Position numbers and translations under genes: made by a program. The notes beneath the pieces are model-generated. The model was given only the letters and a program-made list of their open reading frames with translations, did not search any database and was not told the DNA's origin. A stretch of DNA of 64,000 nt from Hesseltinella vesiculosa (taxonomy: Eukaryota; Mucoromycota; Mucoromycetes; Mucorales; Cunninghamellaceae). Positions 10,553 through 22,873 of this stretch are shown in pieces; the first letter of the stretch is position 1, and the number at the start of each line of letters is the position of its first letter. The stretch spans positions 1,505,001 through 1,569,000 of the forward strand of contig MCGT01000001.1 in assembly GCA_002104935.1 (NCBI GenBank), in the 5' to 3' direction.

Positions 10553-12090
10553 GCTGATTTTGATGCTATGAACCTCTCGCAATCATAGCAGTTCCTTAGG
10601 AAGAAGCGCAACACTTTGGTGGAATTGGCAACCACCTCTGGGAACACGATTTTGAAGGCGATTCACGCTCACTTTGGTTGGCAAATTTATATGACAACAT
10701 TATTATTCTGGTCGGCACACACAAGGCATAGGCAGAAATCAATGGCATCTTTTTGCGCAGGTAAGTAGCTTATTTGGGTGGCTATATGGGGAGATCAGCT
10801 TCTTTGACTGACACGCTTTATTTCCTTGGTAGGGTCTTCTTTTTGCGGAGCTATCTCAAGGGACACCATTCATCTCTTTGGGTTGACTCTTCATATTTTT
10901 TTTTGGGAACACTAATCTTGGGTTTGTTGGTGGAAATTGGTGCTGTGAACCATTCACAATCAAAGTACTCTCTTGGGAAGCACGCAACACTTTGATGGAA
11001 TTGGCAACCATCTCTGGGAACACGATCACGAAGGCATTTTACATTTCTCGGGTGGCATATTGCATGGCAACATCTTTGAACTGTCACACACAAGCATAGG
11101 CAGGAATCCATGGCATTTTTTTGGCGCAGGTAAGCATGTTTAGCTCGATGGCTATCTTCGTGGGACCATCTTCTTAAGCACTGACGTTTTTTTTTTTTTT
11201 TACTTGGTAGGCCCTCTCTTGGCGGAGTTCTCTCATGTCTTCTTTGGGTTGACTTTCATTTTTTTTGGGTGGAAATTGGAGCTGCAAACCTATCACAATC
11301 ATAGTACTTTCTTGTGAAGCACACAACGCTTTGGTGAAACTGGTGATCACCTCTGGGAACACGGTCATGAAGGCATTTTACACTTTCTTTGGTTTGGTGG
11401 CATTTTGCATGACAACCTTTTTGAACTGGTCGACACAAGGCATAGGCAGAAACCAATATCATCTTTTGGCCCAGGTAAGCATGTTTGGTTGGGTGGCTAC
11501 CTTGGTGAGATCATCTTCTTTATCTGACGAGTCTTATTTTCTTGGCAGGCGCACCTCCTTCGGTTGATTCTTCTTTTTTTTTTAAAAAAAAAAAAAAAGA
11601 AAAAAAATACAAAAAAAAAAAGAAAAATAATACAAAAAAAAAAAAGAAAAAAAATACAAAAAAAAAAAGAAAAAAAATGCAGAAAAAAAATACAGAAAAA
11701 AATACAAAAAAAAAAAGAAAAAAAATACAGAAAAAAAAATACAACAAAAAAAAATGCTGGACTTGTTGATGGAAATCGATGCTGTGAACCTATCACAATC
11801 ATACCACTTTTTTGGGAACTACACAAAAACTTTGGTGGAATTTGCAACAACCTCTGGGAACATGATTTTGAAGGCGATTCACGCTCACTCGGGTGGAAAA
11901 TTTGCTTGACAACATCATGGAACTGGTCGTCACATGCAAGGCATAGGCAGAAATGAATGTCATCTTTTGACGCCAGGTAAGCCTGTTTTGTTGGGGAGTA
12001 CCCTTTAGTGAGATCATCTTCTTTAACGCTGACGGTTTTTATTTTCTTGGTAGAGATCTTCTTTTGACTGGATTTTCTTAAAACACCAAG
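10553..12090 (+). repeat. four tandem intron-bearing repeat units
   Basis: Landmarks repeat at about 10560, 10941, 11279 and 11779: a block like gctgtgaacc(t/a)atcacaatcat, then gggaac(a/t)c, then a block ending aggcataggcagaa and a cag|gtaag donor (10760, 11129, 11475, 11976), then an intron of about 70 nt ending ttggtag. Spacing is about 380, 340 and 500 bp, the last enlarged by an A-rich expansion. The joined pieces do not keep one clear frame, so this may be a decayed exon array or non-coding. Confidence 0.7.
11572..11755. repeat. A-rich low-complexity expansion
   Basis: About 180 bases made almost only of A runs broken by single G, T and C (repeating pattern aaaaaaagaaaaaaatac). It sits inside the fourth tandem unit and explains its greater length. 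Open frames across it in all three phases are compositional. Confidence 0.85.
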
Positions 12091-14090
12091 CATTCATCAA
12101 ATCACATATCAGGCGCTACTTGGTTGACCCACTCGATCGTTTTCAACCATGTACTTAAATCCTCAAAAAAACATCCGTCACGTTTGTTGGTAGGTAAGCT
12201 TTGTATAGTCGTCAATGATAATGGCTTCTTGGTTACGACCACTCGTTTTTTTTTAAGTGCAACAGTAAGACATGGTCTTGGAAGAATTAATTATCAGCTC
12301 ACTTTTGTGATGGCATACTCCTGAATGGGCAATTCTCAGCACAAGTCTGGTTACCTATGATCGATACCTGCTTCTCTGACGCATGTAAATCCTCTGATTG
12401 TTGCGATAGATGAAACCATATCACTTCAAGACTCAAACTGCTGTGCTCACTTTATTTTCGATCACAGGCAGATTTCATTTATGATACTTCATCTCCGCTG
12501 GCTATGGCATTTCTTGACTCTCTCTTTTTACAATGATAGTTGTCTTGTTTAAATGTGGGGTTTTTGAAACTCCAAGTTTGCACAAACATGAAGGGCCGAT
12601 ATGGCAAATGCAATATGGGTTGAAAAGTAAATTGATAAGGAGAACTGCAAAGGTGTTTATGCTTGACGTTTGGCTGCACTATGAGGCAAGAGTGAGCTCA
12701 TTTTGGGTGGAAAGCTGAGCTCCGCTTTTTCTCTTCAACTTTTTTTTTGCATGCCTTTTTTATTCTCTTTTCATGATATCCTTGGTCTAACTTACTTGCA
12801 TGGACAATACAAGGTGATGAAGGTTAGTGTTGACGACAATGCGTGTGTTGTATTGATCTTTTGTGGTGGGGGATTGAATCGCTTATAATAAATGGATCCA
12901 TCCGTTTTAAAAGCATGGTTGAAGTGGAGCTTGATTCGTTGACGATCTGATCCTCCATCGAACATTGAATAAGCCAATTTTGGAGCTGCACAGCTGTTAT
13001 GACACTGGTAAACTATTTTTTCACATTTGTTGCTGTCAATGGCTGTTGTTGGACTAGAAGCATCACATGTATGACAACAGCGGCTGAAAACGGAAGCAAC
13101 CGCTGAGATGAGGCTGATTAGTCATAGATCGTAGCTTTGTAGCGCTACTAGCGAGAGTGTTTCAGGAAAGAAGATGGTGGCCATGTCACTTCAGAATATT
13201 GTTGGAGACTCATCTAACAAGGGTATACGCAATTTCCTTGCACTGCACTGCATTTTCCATTTTGGTATTTTTTTTTTTTGCAGAGCCGTGCCTCTTTTTC
13301 ATATCCACAGCCGCTTTATCGATTCACTTTTTCGTATCCACTGTATCACACTTTCACATCCACTTTTGCACAGCCACTTGCATGCGCACTTTTGTAACCT
13401 CATTTCATTGCCTCGTCCTTCTTCCAACTGGAGGGGTAGAACATGGACGTGGCGATGGCTCTCAGAAGCCAGTGTCGGAGATTTCCGATCGTGTAGCTTT
13501 GGCTATGTCTCTCCAATGTTTAATGTTGTCTTCTCATAGTAGAGTAGGTTAGGTTTGTTTTTTTTTTTTTCTTTTTCAAAATCGATCAATGACAAAGAAT
13601 CTGGTTATTTAGAATTTTTCTGAAAGGAATGGAAAGCATAGGGAAAACTTGCGCAAGAAGGAAAGATCGATGAGCCTCTCTTTTTTTAGAGATCATGTGG
13701 TTTGCTAGTGGCCAGGTTTGGCTTGTTGTTGTCATGCAGTGTTGACTCAAACCGAAAAAAAAAAAAAAAGCACATCCAAGCCTTGGAAGCGTTCCTTATG
13801 ACTGCATTGGCATACGAATGATTTTATTTTTGTCATATCATCCTATCCAAGCTGGAACTGTACGACATGGCTGTCTTGAAAATGACTGCATGATCAGTGC
13901 TCCCAAAAATAAAAAAGAAAGGGTTGTGTCCATCGGCATTTGGGTGTTTCTTGCCATTTTTGGAATCTGTAACACAAATCTGGTTGAAAAAAAAAACCTG
14001 CAACAACAGCAATAAAAAAAAATATTCGAGTTTTTTTTTCTATCTTTTACTTTTCCCTTTTTCAACTTTTTTTTTTTCCCTACTTCCAAC
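12091..14090. other. 2-kb stretch without a supported gene
   Basis: Several short open frames exist (longest about 130 codons at 13157-13552) but they lack family resemblance, paired splice sites or codon regularity. There are T-runs at 13266, 13557 and 14031. The last 100 bp before 14091 is pyrimidine-rich, as expected of the 5' region of the next gene. Confidence 0.4.
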
Positions 14091-15767
14091 ATGTTTCCGG
14101 ATAACAATGAGTCTGGGATAATTGACACAATGGTGTTTATACCGACGTCATCATCACCGTCACTGAACAGTGATACCACTAAACCCGACCTAGCCACCTC
14201 ACCCAACTTGCTGTCCCGGACCTTGATGACCAATGACATTCGGCAGTCTGCTCCGACTTCATTGCGGCATTCGATGGTTTCTCAGTACTCTTCCTCCAAT
14301 ACCTCGGCCAGTAATTCTACTCATCGCCACAGTTTTGCAAGCAGCCTGGACGTTCCCAGCGATCCTGATGATGCCCAATCGCGAAGGTGGTCAGCAGAGT
14401 CCTGCTCATGGGAACACGTGCTTTCACGTAAGTTTTGTTGCGCCCGAACGGAATTGGAAAAAAAATGGGAAAGCAGGTTTTTTTTTATGGGGGACAAATA
14501 ACAGAAGCAGAAAGTCGCTAAACTCTTTTTTTTTTTTCTGCCGCTTTCTTCTCCTTTTTTTTTTTTTTTCTTGTTCAACAAAGAAGGATCAACGCCCACT
14601 TCTTCGGCAAGTCTTCAACCTTCCAGCAGATACTTATTATCGGGAGCAGTCAGCTCAACACATCGACGCCATCAAGAACTGCAACGGTTTATTCCCACAG
14701 CTTCCAACGTATTACCCCTGACCACCCACCCTCTTCAAGAACGTCGTATCAAGTCCTTGTCTGACCCGTTTGTGGACAACACCATGCCTTTGCTTGTGCT
14801 TGCGCCTCGTCCAGCCCCTCTTCCACCGTCTGTCAGCTCTTCCATTAGCGGCGGATGCAACAAGAGCAATCGTTTGTCGATGCTGAGCACTTCTACCCAA
14901 AACACTTATTTTGCCACGGACCCAACGTCTCCCACCCTGAGCTTCGACCAGCATGACCCTTGGTGTGTTTGCGTCAAGGCTGCGCTGGACAATGCTCTGT
15001 GCCATAACTGGCTGTACCGCTATGAACCACCGTCTTTTGCCCTGGCTCGTTCCTGGAAACGTCGCATGGTTGTGCTGGTCGACCGGTCAGTCTATGTCTT
15101 CAAGAACAACAAACCGACCTGCCCCATACGCGATCACTTTTTGCTCACTGACGATACCCTGATCTTTGTGACCGAGGCCTTTAAGAAAGGCTGTGTCATT
15201 GAGATGCGCAAGCCGCTGTGCCGCTGGTACCTGCGATGCGATTCCGTTGACCAAATGAAAACGTGGCTCACCACCTTGAAAAAGCTCGTTGCTTGTCTTA
15301 AACTCAACGTGACTGGCCCCTTGACCCCCTCTCTACTGGACTCCATGGTCTTGACCGACGATGCCCGTCTGTTGATTCACCATCAACCGTCCACCTCTTC
15401 ACCCCTTTTATCCAGGTCAGCCACCGCCCGCCACTCCATTCTCTCCCAGCCCACCCCATCCGTCTCCTCCGGCCTGGCCACCCTCCACCCTCTTCATACC
15501 AACAGCAGCATTCATTCTCATCGACCTCTTCCTTCTGCCTCAACCAGACGAGCCCCAGGATATAAACGAGCCAGCACTCCGGTCTTTTCGTCTCCGCCAT
15601 CCTCCTCCAAACGCCAGTCCTTGGCTCAGATTCCCGACTGGGAAAAAAGTTTACCTCCACAATTACCTCCACCAACCTCGACGCCTCCGCCTTTGCCGCC
15701 GACGGCCAGCCATTCCAATCATCCTCTGTCACCAGTCTCCGAAGTGGACAAACTTTCATTAGCCTAA
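14091..15767 (+). CDS. PH-domain protein, Ser/Thr/Pro-rich
   Basis: Two exons, 14091-14427 and about 14584-15767, give about 506 aa. The acceptor could be 14584 or 14587; both keep the frame. Residues from about 254 to 345 form a pleckstrin-homology domain: it starts at NWLYRYEPP, has a SWKRRMVVLVDRSVYVFKN strand pair and ends in an amphipathic helix around DQMKTWLTTLKKLV with the conserved Trp. The flanks are low-complexity Ser/Pro/Thr sequence with a proline cluster near the C-terminus, typical of fungal regulators recruited to membranes. PH domains often bind phosphoinositides, but the ligand cannot be read from sequence. No catalytic domain is seen, so an adaptor or membrane-targeting role is inferred. 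Confidence 0.85.
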
Positions 15768-16410
15768 CCTCTTCTCTCCTTCCATTTGTTCATAGTCCAT
15801 CCTACCTATTTATTCAGTCCCCTTTTTTGTAATTTCCACCTCTCGTATCCTACATAATTAAACTTACTTTTTCTCTCCCTCCGAAATCCCAAAACGTGGT
15901 GGATGAGCAAAGGGTGGAGAGCGGTTCTTTTTCTCACCCGCCAACCTTGTGATCTCCTTGCCTGATTGTTTTGGGCGATTTGTTCCCGCTCGGGTTTGGG
16001 TCGTCCAATTTTTTTCATAAAGAACAATTGGGCACAACATTGTACAACCTCCGGGAAAACAAGGAAAAAAAATCTGTGACAATGAGAAATGAAATGCCAA
16101 TGGTTGGTCATCCGTGGGGAAAGATAGAGCAAAACAAAAGAACAGCCAAAGGGTGGGAGTCCGAAAGTCAAATGGTTGTTTGTCATCCAAAAAGTCATCC
16201 TTATTATAAGAAGAATAGTAATAACAGTGATCATCAAAACGTAAAGGCATACAAACTGGTAGAAATGGAGAGGTTGGTCAGCACCGCACAGCCACTGGAC
16301 ACACAAGGACTTAAAATGGCAGAAAGATCGATTGAAGAGACACAGCATACAAACGGGTCCCTCGGAGGGGGAGCACAATGAAAAGATTTCCTTTTTTGTT
16401 AGAAACAAGT
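15768..16410. other. convergent intergenic region
   Basis: This lies between the stop codons of the PH gene (plus) and PRP46 (minus), so it should hold two 3' UTRs. Open frames of up to 200 codons on the minus strand have no family resemblance and no splice support. Confidence 0.4.
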
Positions 16411-18071
16411 TTATTGGTAAAAATCTTCATCCTTGACAGCCGAGTCGTCTTCCTTGTAGATCTTGATGGTCTTGTCGGCTTCGCCAGTGATGAGGCGTAG
16501 GCCGGTTTGGTCAAAGGTGCTGCAAAAGACCCCGGCTTCGGCAGAGAGGGAACCAGGTTGGACGGTGGTGCCCATGGATTGGAAGTTGTAGCCGGAGCGC
16601 CAGTCGTTGAAGCCCAGCGAGCCGTCGTCACCGCCAGAGAACACAACGCCGTCGGCATTGACGGCCATGGTGTTAATGATGGCAGGAGGACGGTCATAGT
16701 TTTGAATAAAGGTGCCCTCAGGACACTTCCAGCCCTTGACGCGATCGGCACTGCCACTGACAAAGCCAAACTCGGTAGGATGCAGGGCCAAAGCACGCAC
16801 GCTCTTCTTGTGATGCGTCAGCACGCCCATGGTCTTGCCCGCCGCCAAGTCCCACAAACGGATCGTGCTGTCCATCGACCCGGTAATCACCTGGGGATCG
16901 GCTTCTTGGCATTGCACCGTTGACACTGTGCTCGTATGGCCCGTCAGCACATGCACACATTGCTTTGTTCGCATATCCCATACCTACAAAGGAAAATATG
17001 GAAGGGGAGGGTAAAAATGAGTCGATGGGCGGTAAGAGAGAAGGGAAACGTACCCGAGCAGCAGCATCACGACCACTGGTCACCAAGACATCCAAGGTGG
17101 GATGAAGCGATAGAGAGTAGACACCCGACAAATGGCCATGGTAATGACGGATAACCTTGTTTTGTTCGAGATCCCAACACTTGACCATCTTGTCTTCACC
17201 ACAGGAGAACAGGTAAGGATGACGAGGCGACACAGCCAGCCCACGCACCGTGCTGATATGCCCTGTTAATGACAGTTTTAATGTACCTGAGGCCATGTCC
17301 CAAATCTGTTGAAATCAAGGGTGAGTCTGTCTGCCAATTTCTTTTTTTCTGGTTTACCTTGATTGTGCGATCCCCAGCACCGGTGGCAAACCATTTGTTG
17401 CCAGGTTCAACAGCAACGGCTCGTACCCAGCCAAGATGACCACTGATGACACGCATCAGCTTCCAAGGAGCATGCCAGGTAGGACGGATGGTTTTGGCCC
17501 GTGCACGACGCACCAACGACCCACTGCCACCGCCAAGTCCATCGCCAAAGATGTCGGCAATCGTTTCTTTTTGTTGTGAGCGGAGAGCAACAATGCCTTG
17601 ATCAGGATCACTAAAAAAAACCAGACAGAAATGAGCGAGTCTGCAATGATGGGTCTGTTGATCATTAGATTATTACAGTTTTTGAGGCAAGGTGTCAATC
17701 ATTTGTTGGACAGGTGTCATTTCGGTATCTTCATCAGGGTGGGCTTCTTCCAAAGTGGTTTTTTGTTTGGCTAGGGCTTGTTTTTGTTGTTTGATCAAGG
17801 CGTCGGGCACCGTTCGCAATTGATCGTATTCGTCATGGATCTTGCTGGTTAATTTAGCTCGTTGACTAAAGGAAGAAGGCGTTACTACCATCCTAAACCC
17901 GAGAATGTCTTTTTACCTTGCTTGCTCATCCATGGCAGCTTGACTGTAAGCTGTGCTGAACAACAGTCTTGTTTTTTTGGCAGGATCAGACACAAGCTGG
18001 TCCAGCTGTTTTGTGGTATCATCTGTCAGTATTGATGCTGAGTGTGGTCGTTTGGTGGTGGCTGCTACCAT
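16411..18071 (-). CDS. PRP46: pre-mRNA splicing factor PRP46/PLRG1 (WD40)
   Basis: Component of the NineTeen/Prp19-associated complex of the spliceosome, acting in the nucleus. Five exons on the minus strand: 18071-17917, 17865-17677, 17610-17358, 17305-17054, 16983-16411; 473 aa, matching the family. The N-terminal region is polar; the [20 protein letters not shown] signature of this family opens a seven-bladed WD40 propeller. Repeats end in IWDMASG, CWDLEQN, VWDMRTK, LWDLAAG, with weaker late blades ending near FNDWRSG and KIYKEDD. One blade reads VKGWKCPEG, as in PLRG1 relatives. Introns are 52-70 nt. It shares its strand with the GTPase gene upstream, about 390 bp apart. The assignment rests on the sequence of the first blade plus the overall order; other WD40 proteins fit less well. 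Confidence 0.93.
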
Positions 18072-18464
18072 GCTGTCAAGAGGAAAGATCAATGAAATAA
18101 TAAGAAGAAGAAAAAAAAAATGAGCAAAGCTGGCAGCCAGAGAAAACCATAAAGCTGGGCAAGCACATCAAGACCATTCAAACACCGCCGTTGGCTGGCA
18201 AAAAGTCACACTTTTTTTTCAAGCGTCTTGCCCATGGTTTTATGGCTGTTGAAGATCAACACTGTCTTAAGCTAGGTGAATGATAACAAAGAGAAAGGGG
18301 GGGAGTTTATTAATAGCACGAAAGGGAGATATGAGAGTGTGGTGTGTGAGAGGGAGAAGTGACCCAGAGGCATCTAGAGAGAAAAAGGAAAAAAGATGAG
18401 AAAGGGGAAGGGGGTAACCGAGGAAAGAAATAAAGAAAAATACTAAGACAAATGGAAAAGGAAT
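18072..18464. other. intergenic region between PRP46 and the Ral-like gene
   Basis: Includes the 5' flank of PRP46 and the 3' UTR of the GTPase. It is A/G-rich on the plus strand near 18290-18450 and shows no gene. Confidence 0.35.
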
Positions 18465-19251
18465 TTAAAGAAGCACGCAGCAAGAATCCTTGTCAGGGTT
18501 GTTGACATTTTGCTGCTTCAATTTTCGGTCACGAATTTGGCGCATCAGCATGGTGTAGACAAGATCCACGTTCTGGCGGGTTTTGGCCGAGGTTTCGACA
18601 TATTGGCAGCCCCATTCTTGAGCCAGAGCATTGGCATCCGAGGGTGGCACTTTACGCAAATGAGCTAAATCCACCTTGTTGCCAACCAGGATAAATGGCA
18701 CCTAAGAAAAAAGTATGAGTCTCTTTTGTCACTTGCCAGCCAATAGGTTACCGATTCATCGTCCAGCACTCGCAGGATTTGATCTCGGAATTCCTGTGTA
18801 TGTTCCAAAGATTCTTGTTCACAAACAGAGAAAACGCACAAGAACCCTTCCCCTGACCGATAATAATTGTCACGGATCTACAAAAAAAAAAAAAAAAAAA
18901 AAAAAAAGATGAGCCCTTGCGTTCCATTTTATTGTATCCAACATTCTTACAGCAGCATATTCCTCTTGACCAGCAGTATCTAGGATATCAATTTGACATT
19001 CTTGACCGTCCAACACTACCTTCTTTCGGTAAGCTGTCCCCCCCCCCCCAAAAAAAAAAGGTGAATATTTTTCCTATCGTCCCTTGTCCTTTTCATGTCC
19101 TTGACTTACAATCGGCCTTTGTAGGATCGTATTCTTCGACGAAATCACCATACATGTATTGAAGCGTGAGGGCTGATTTGCCTACACCACCGGAACCCAC
19201 CATGATTATTTTGTGTAAAGGCAACGTTTGCTTGGCTTTGTTTTTTCCCAT
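18465..19251 (-). CDS. Ral-type small GTPase
   Basis: Ras-superfamily switch cycling between GDP and GTP; animal Ral proteins act through the exocyst in membrane traffic. Four exons: 19251-19110, 19033-18951, 18877-18752, 18701-18465; 195 aa. P-loop GSGGVGKS (19-26), switch I YDPTKADSYR (41-50), [20 protein letters not shown] switch II, NKVD and ETSAK guanine-specificity motifs. The [13 protein letters not shown] stretch and the [14 protein letters not shown] stretch are Ral hallmarks, not Ras or Rap. The C-terminus CCVLL ends in a CaaX box with Leu, which predicts geranylgeranylation and membrane attachment. The intron at 18878-18950 contains a 27-base A run. Common yeasts lack a Ral orthologue as far as I recall, so its presence fits an early-diverging fungus. 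Confidence 0.93.
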
Positions 19252-19640
19252 CGTTTTTGCTGTGAAGACTAGTTCGAGGAGAATTCAAATAAACTAGAAA
19301 AGGCTGTTTCAAGGTAGGAGGTTTTTTTAAGGAGATGCAATTCAACGATCAGGAAAGCAAAGGATGTCTTTTTTAAAAAAAAAAACGAGTGACTTGAGGA
19401 AAAGAAAAAAGAAAAAGAAAAAATCACGAATTTTCCCTCTCACACTTATAATGTCGGAGTCGTAAAAAAGCCCGTGCAAGGCAACTTTCCAAAAACAAAC
19501 CATTGTCACAATGGTTTTGAGTCAATATTTATTAAGGAAAGAGAAGGAAGAGTAATATGTTAAAGAAGGTTTTCTGACAAAAAAATAGAAAGAGCTTTCG
19601 CTTCTCTTTTTTTTTTTTTTTGAAAAAAGACAAACGCTTT
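19252..19640. other. intergenic region
   Basis: Holds the promoter/5' UTR of the Ral-like gene and the 3' UTR of the kinase gene. No gene seen. Confidence 0.35.
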
Positions 19641-22600
19641 TTAAGAAATGATGCACTGGTCTTCATGGTGCTTCTTTTTCAAACGATGCATCAGGGCGGG
19701 TGACGAAGCTTTAGATTTCAAAGAAGATTCCAAAGCAACAGTGTGGGACAGTAGGGTAGGATGGGCCATCAGGGCCTCTTGCTCTTGCTCCGTCAAACCC
19801 AGAGCAAGCGCATATTTGCGAACAGTTTCTTGATCTTGTGGCGACGGCAGCTGTCGCAGCCGAGTGGTACTGGCTCGGCGGATCCCGAATGAATTGGGCA
19901 ACTCTGAACGTGACGAGCGTGTTTCTCGATGACTGTTCCTATTATAGATCTTGGCAGAAAACACCCACTGCAACAGAAAAAAAAAAAAAAAAAAAGATGA
20001 ATGCCAAGACGATAAAAAATAGGAGACGTACGTCATATGAGGGTTGCTGTTCATTGACTTTGGGCGGGCAAGAAAAAGCCAACTTTTTACAATCGTGATG
20101 GCAAATTAAAGAGCACACTTCACAAAAGATGGCATGTTGGTGCAGCAAATCACCGCACACTTTACATTCCACCGCTAAAAAAAGGAGAGATTAAGGTTTT
20201 TATCCCGTCAAGGTTTTTTTTTTTTTTTTTTTTGCTTACATTTGCCAAAGGAGGTTTGAATAAAACGATGGGTGTTATGATCTTCTTGCACACCATTGTT
20301 ATGGTTTAGGTTCTTGAGAGGCTGGGTATCAACTGAGACGCGGGTGTTGGTGGTATTGGACCGGTGGCGATTCATCTTGGCTTGCTCCAGATGACGCACA
20401 ATCCAGCGATGTGCCTTTAATTGTTCGGCACTGGGACGAGCACTGGGATCTTTTTGGAAGCAACAAATTAGGAAATCGCGCATGTCCTGTAAAAATTGGC
20501 TGGTGAGTGATACAAAATAAAAACTCTCGGTTGTCTACCTCGGAGATCGAGTCAGGCAAAGGTGGATATTCGTCTTCCACGATTCGGAACATGGCAGACA
20601 TGGAAATCAAATCAGCATAAGGAGGCTTGCCCGTCACCAGTTCAATCAATGTACAACCCAACGACCTAACAAAATGGCGTGTGAGAAAAGATCAATGGCC
20701 AGACCAAAGCCTAGATTAATCTACGCGTGATCCTTACCAAATATCAGACTTGGATGAGGCGCCTTTTAGCTCGATGACCTCGGGTGCCACTACAAACGGG
20801 AAACGGCTCAGTGACCAAACTCTTTTTTTTTTTTTTAAAAAAAAAAATAAAAAATAAACCTACTCCAATTGGGGGTGCCATTGACGGTGGGGTCATCGGC
20901 CGCAGGTTTGATTTTCAGGTTCAGAGCCACGCCGAAATCGGTCAACTTCACATCCCCTGTTTTAGTCGTTAGGATATTGGCGGCCTTGAGATCGCAATGC
21001 ACCACATCATTTGCATGCAGGTACTCCAGCCCATTCAAGATCTTGACACAAAAGGAGGCAACCAGTTTCTCGGGAAAGGCGCCAAACGCACGCAATGTCG
21101 AGGAAAGGGAGCCATTCTCCGCATATTCCAAGATAATGTTGACATTACTCTTGTTCTGGATCACGCCAACGTACTGGATCACGTTCACATGAGACAAGTT
21201 TTTGAGCAGCTCCACCTCTTTCTGTGCCGAGGAAGCAAAATAAATCAATCAATAAAAGCGCGTAAATAAAAACGATATTGTGCAAATGGCTGCCTTTTTT
21301 CCTCCTTACGGTGATTTCTTCATCGTGATCATCGTCTTCCAATTTGAGCCGTTTGATGGCCACCACTTCACCCGTTGCTAGATCCAAAGCACGATAGACT
21401 GATCCAAACTGGCCTTTGCCTATGCAATTGCCAAGTTGCTAGTGAGAGATATAAAAAAAAAAGTTAGCCGGGATCATGGGTGACGAGAGGAGCAGAGGAG
21501 ACTTACGAAATGGGCTTCTGCAGCGTCTTCGGTGGCATCCAAAAAGAGCTGTTCTTTTGTGTCTACATCCAGGGAAGCTGAGGAAGATTTGCGTGAGAGG
21601 GTGTTCGTCATGGGAGAGACGGGTGAGGTGGGTGACACCAAGCCAGGATCCAGCTTGTTGGACAACAGGGAGACCAAGGAGGAACAGGAAGAAGAAGGGG
21701 ACAGAGGCAAGGCCGAGGTGTCCAAAGGTTTACAGCGCAGAGACGAACGCAACGGTGATTTAGGTGGGCGGGCCAGCGGACTGGTGGCCGGTGCATCATA
21801 CCAGGTTAGGTCATGACCAAAGGGGAACGGGGTGTCCTGGGTGAAGCAGGAAAAAATGTCACGGACATCTCGGTAACCGGTGCTGCTAGGGTCGTTCTTT
21901 TCCTGGGAGTGATTGTGCACCATGGAGTGCGTGGCTGTGGTAGAGGGTGACGTACCAGAGGGCGTGGATGCACTGGTGGCGCTCGAAGCTGTTGAGCAAG
22001 ACAAGGTCGACGAGCAGCTGACGTCCATGCCATGGAGATCATCGTCGTCTTTGCTTGCCAAGCTAGAGGTGTCATTGTTGTCTGGCTGGTTGTCGAGTTC
22101 GTCGCCGGTTGTTTTGAGGTCAGAGGTATAGCCGATGACTGCAGCGGCTTGACTGATGACGGTGATGGGTTTCTTGTCTCCTAGCTTCGTCACCCCTCCT
22201 CCGCCCCTGCTTCCTTCTTTTAGCCAGGAGTATTTTTCTGGGAACTCTTTCACAAACAGCTGTGCGAGAGCCAAAATTGTATGCAACACCTAGAAAATAA
22301 AGAAAAACCCGAATGAGATAAAAAAAAAAAATAGGTGGGGAGTTGATTTACGCGTGGCATGTCTTTGCCTTCAAATAAATCATTTGTTTCAAATAGTTGG
22401 GACTCGTCCAGACCAAGCTAAAAAGAAGAGGCACCGTCAGCCTTTTTTTTTTTTGACTGTCCTTTTACCTGTCGTGCACCTTGTAAAAATCGTGTGATGT
22501 TATCCATCTACAAAGGAGTGAGTGGATGTCTTTTAAGCCTGGATTGCCACTTACTTTGATAAAAGACAGGTCTTTTTGGCCAACGGCTTTGATTGTGCCT

Positions 22601-22873
22601 GGCCTTAGGTGATTGACCAAGCTGGAAGGAGGGAATAAAAATCAGCGTCTTTCTATGCCATATATCGATCACTTACTTGCATAACAGCACACCGTCTCGT
22701 AGTTGTCTTTGGGTTGTGCCGGACGTTAGACAGGCGTCCAAAGCTTGTTCAAAAAATGCAATCACCAGCTTTTCATCCGAATCATACTGATCTTGCTTTA
22801 ACTTTTCATAAAAGGTATCTGGGCCGATTTTGTTTCGACCAGCGAATCGTGTAGGATAGCTAACAGCTGCCAT
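19641..22873 (-). CDS. calponin-homology / STE-type protein kinase / C1 fusion protein
   Basis: Twelve exons from 22873 to 19641 (22873-22677, 22621-22555, 22507-22469, 22417-22352, 22289-21507, 21438-21310, 21221-20864, 20789-20738, 20665-20539, 20486-20240, 20174-20032, 19967-19641) give 844 aa. Residues about 10-145 form a calponin-homology domain (transgelin-like start, FEGKDMPRVLHTILAL), which may bind actin. A Ser-rich linker follows. Residues 385-650 form a Ser/Thr kinase: GKGQFGSVY, Lys413 in VAIK, HCDLKAAN at 502-509, DFG at 522-524, MAPEVIEL. The catalytic Arg of HRD is Cys. The kinase resembles the Cdc7/SepL and MAPKKK-epsilon group, which acts in septation signalling. A C1-type zinc module (CKVCG ... 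FCEVCS..CHHDC) sits near 690-725. The combination suggests a kinase placed at the actin ring or membrane; that is inference. Confidence 0.88.

Noticed and set aside
11497..12093. Phe/Lys-rich open frames on both strands
   Set aside because: They lie over the A-rich low-complexity stretch and have no protein-like composition outside it.
13157..13552. 131-codon open frame as a gene
   Set aside because: No domain, no splice partners, and an overlapping frame of similar length exists in another phase.
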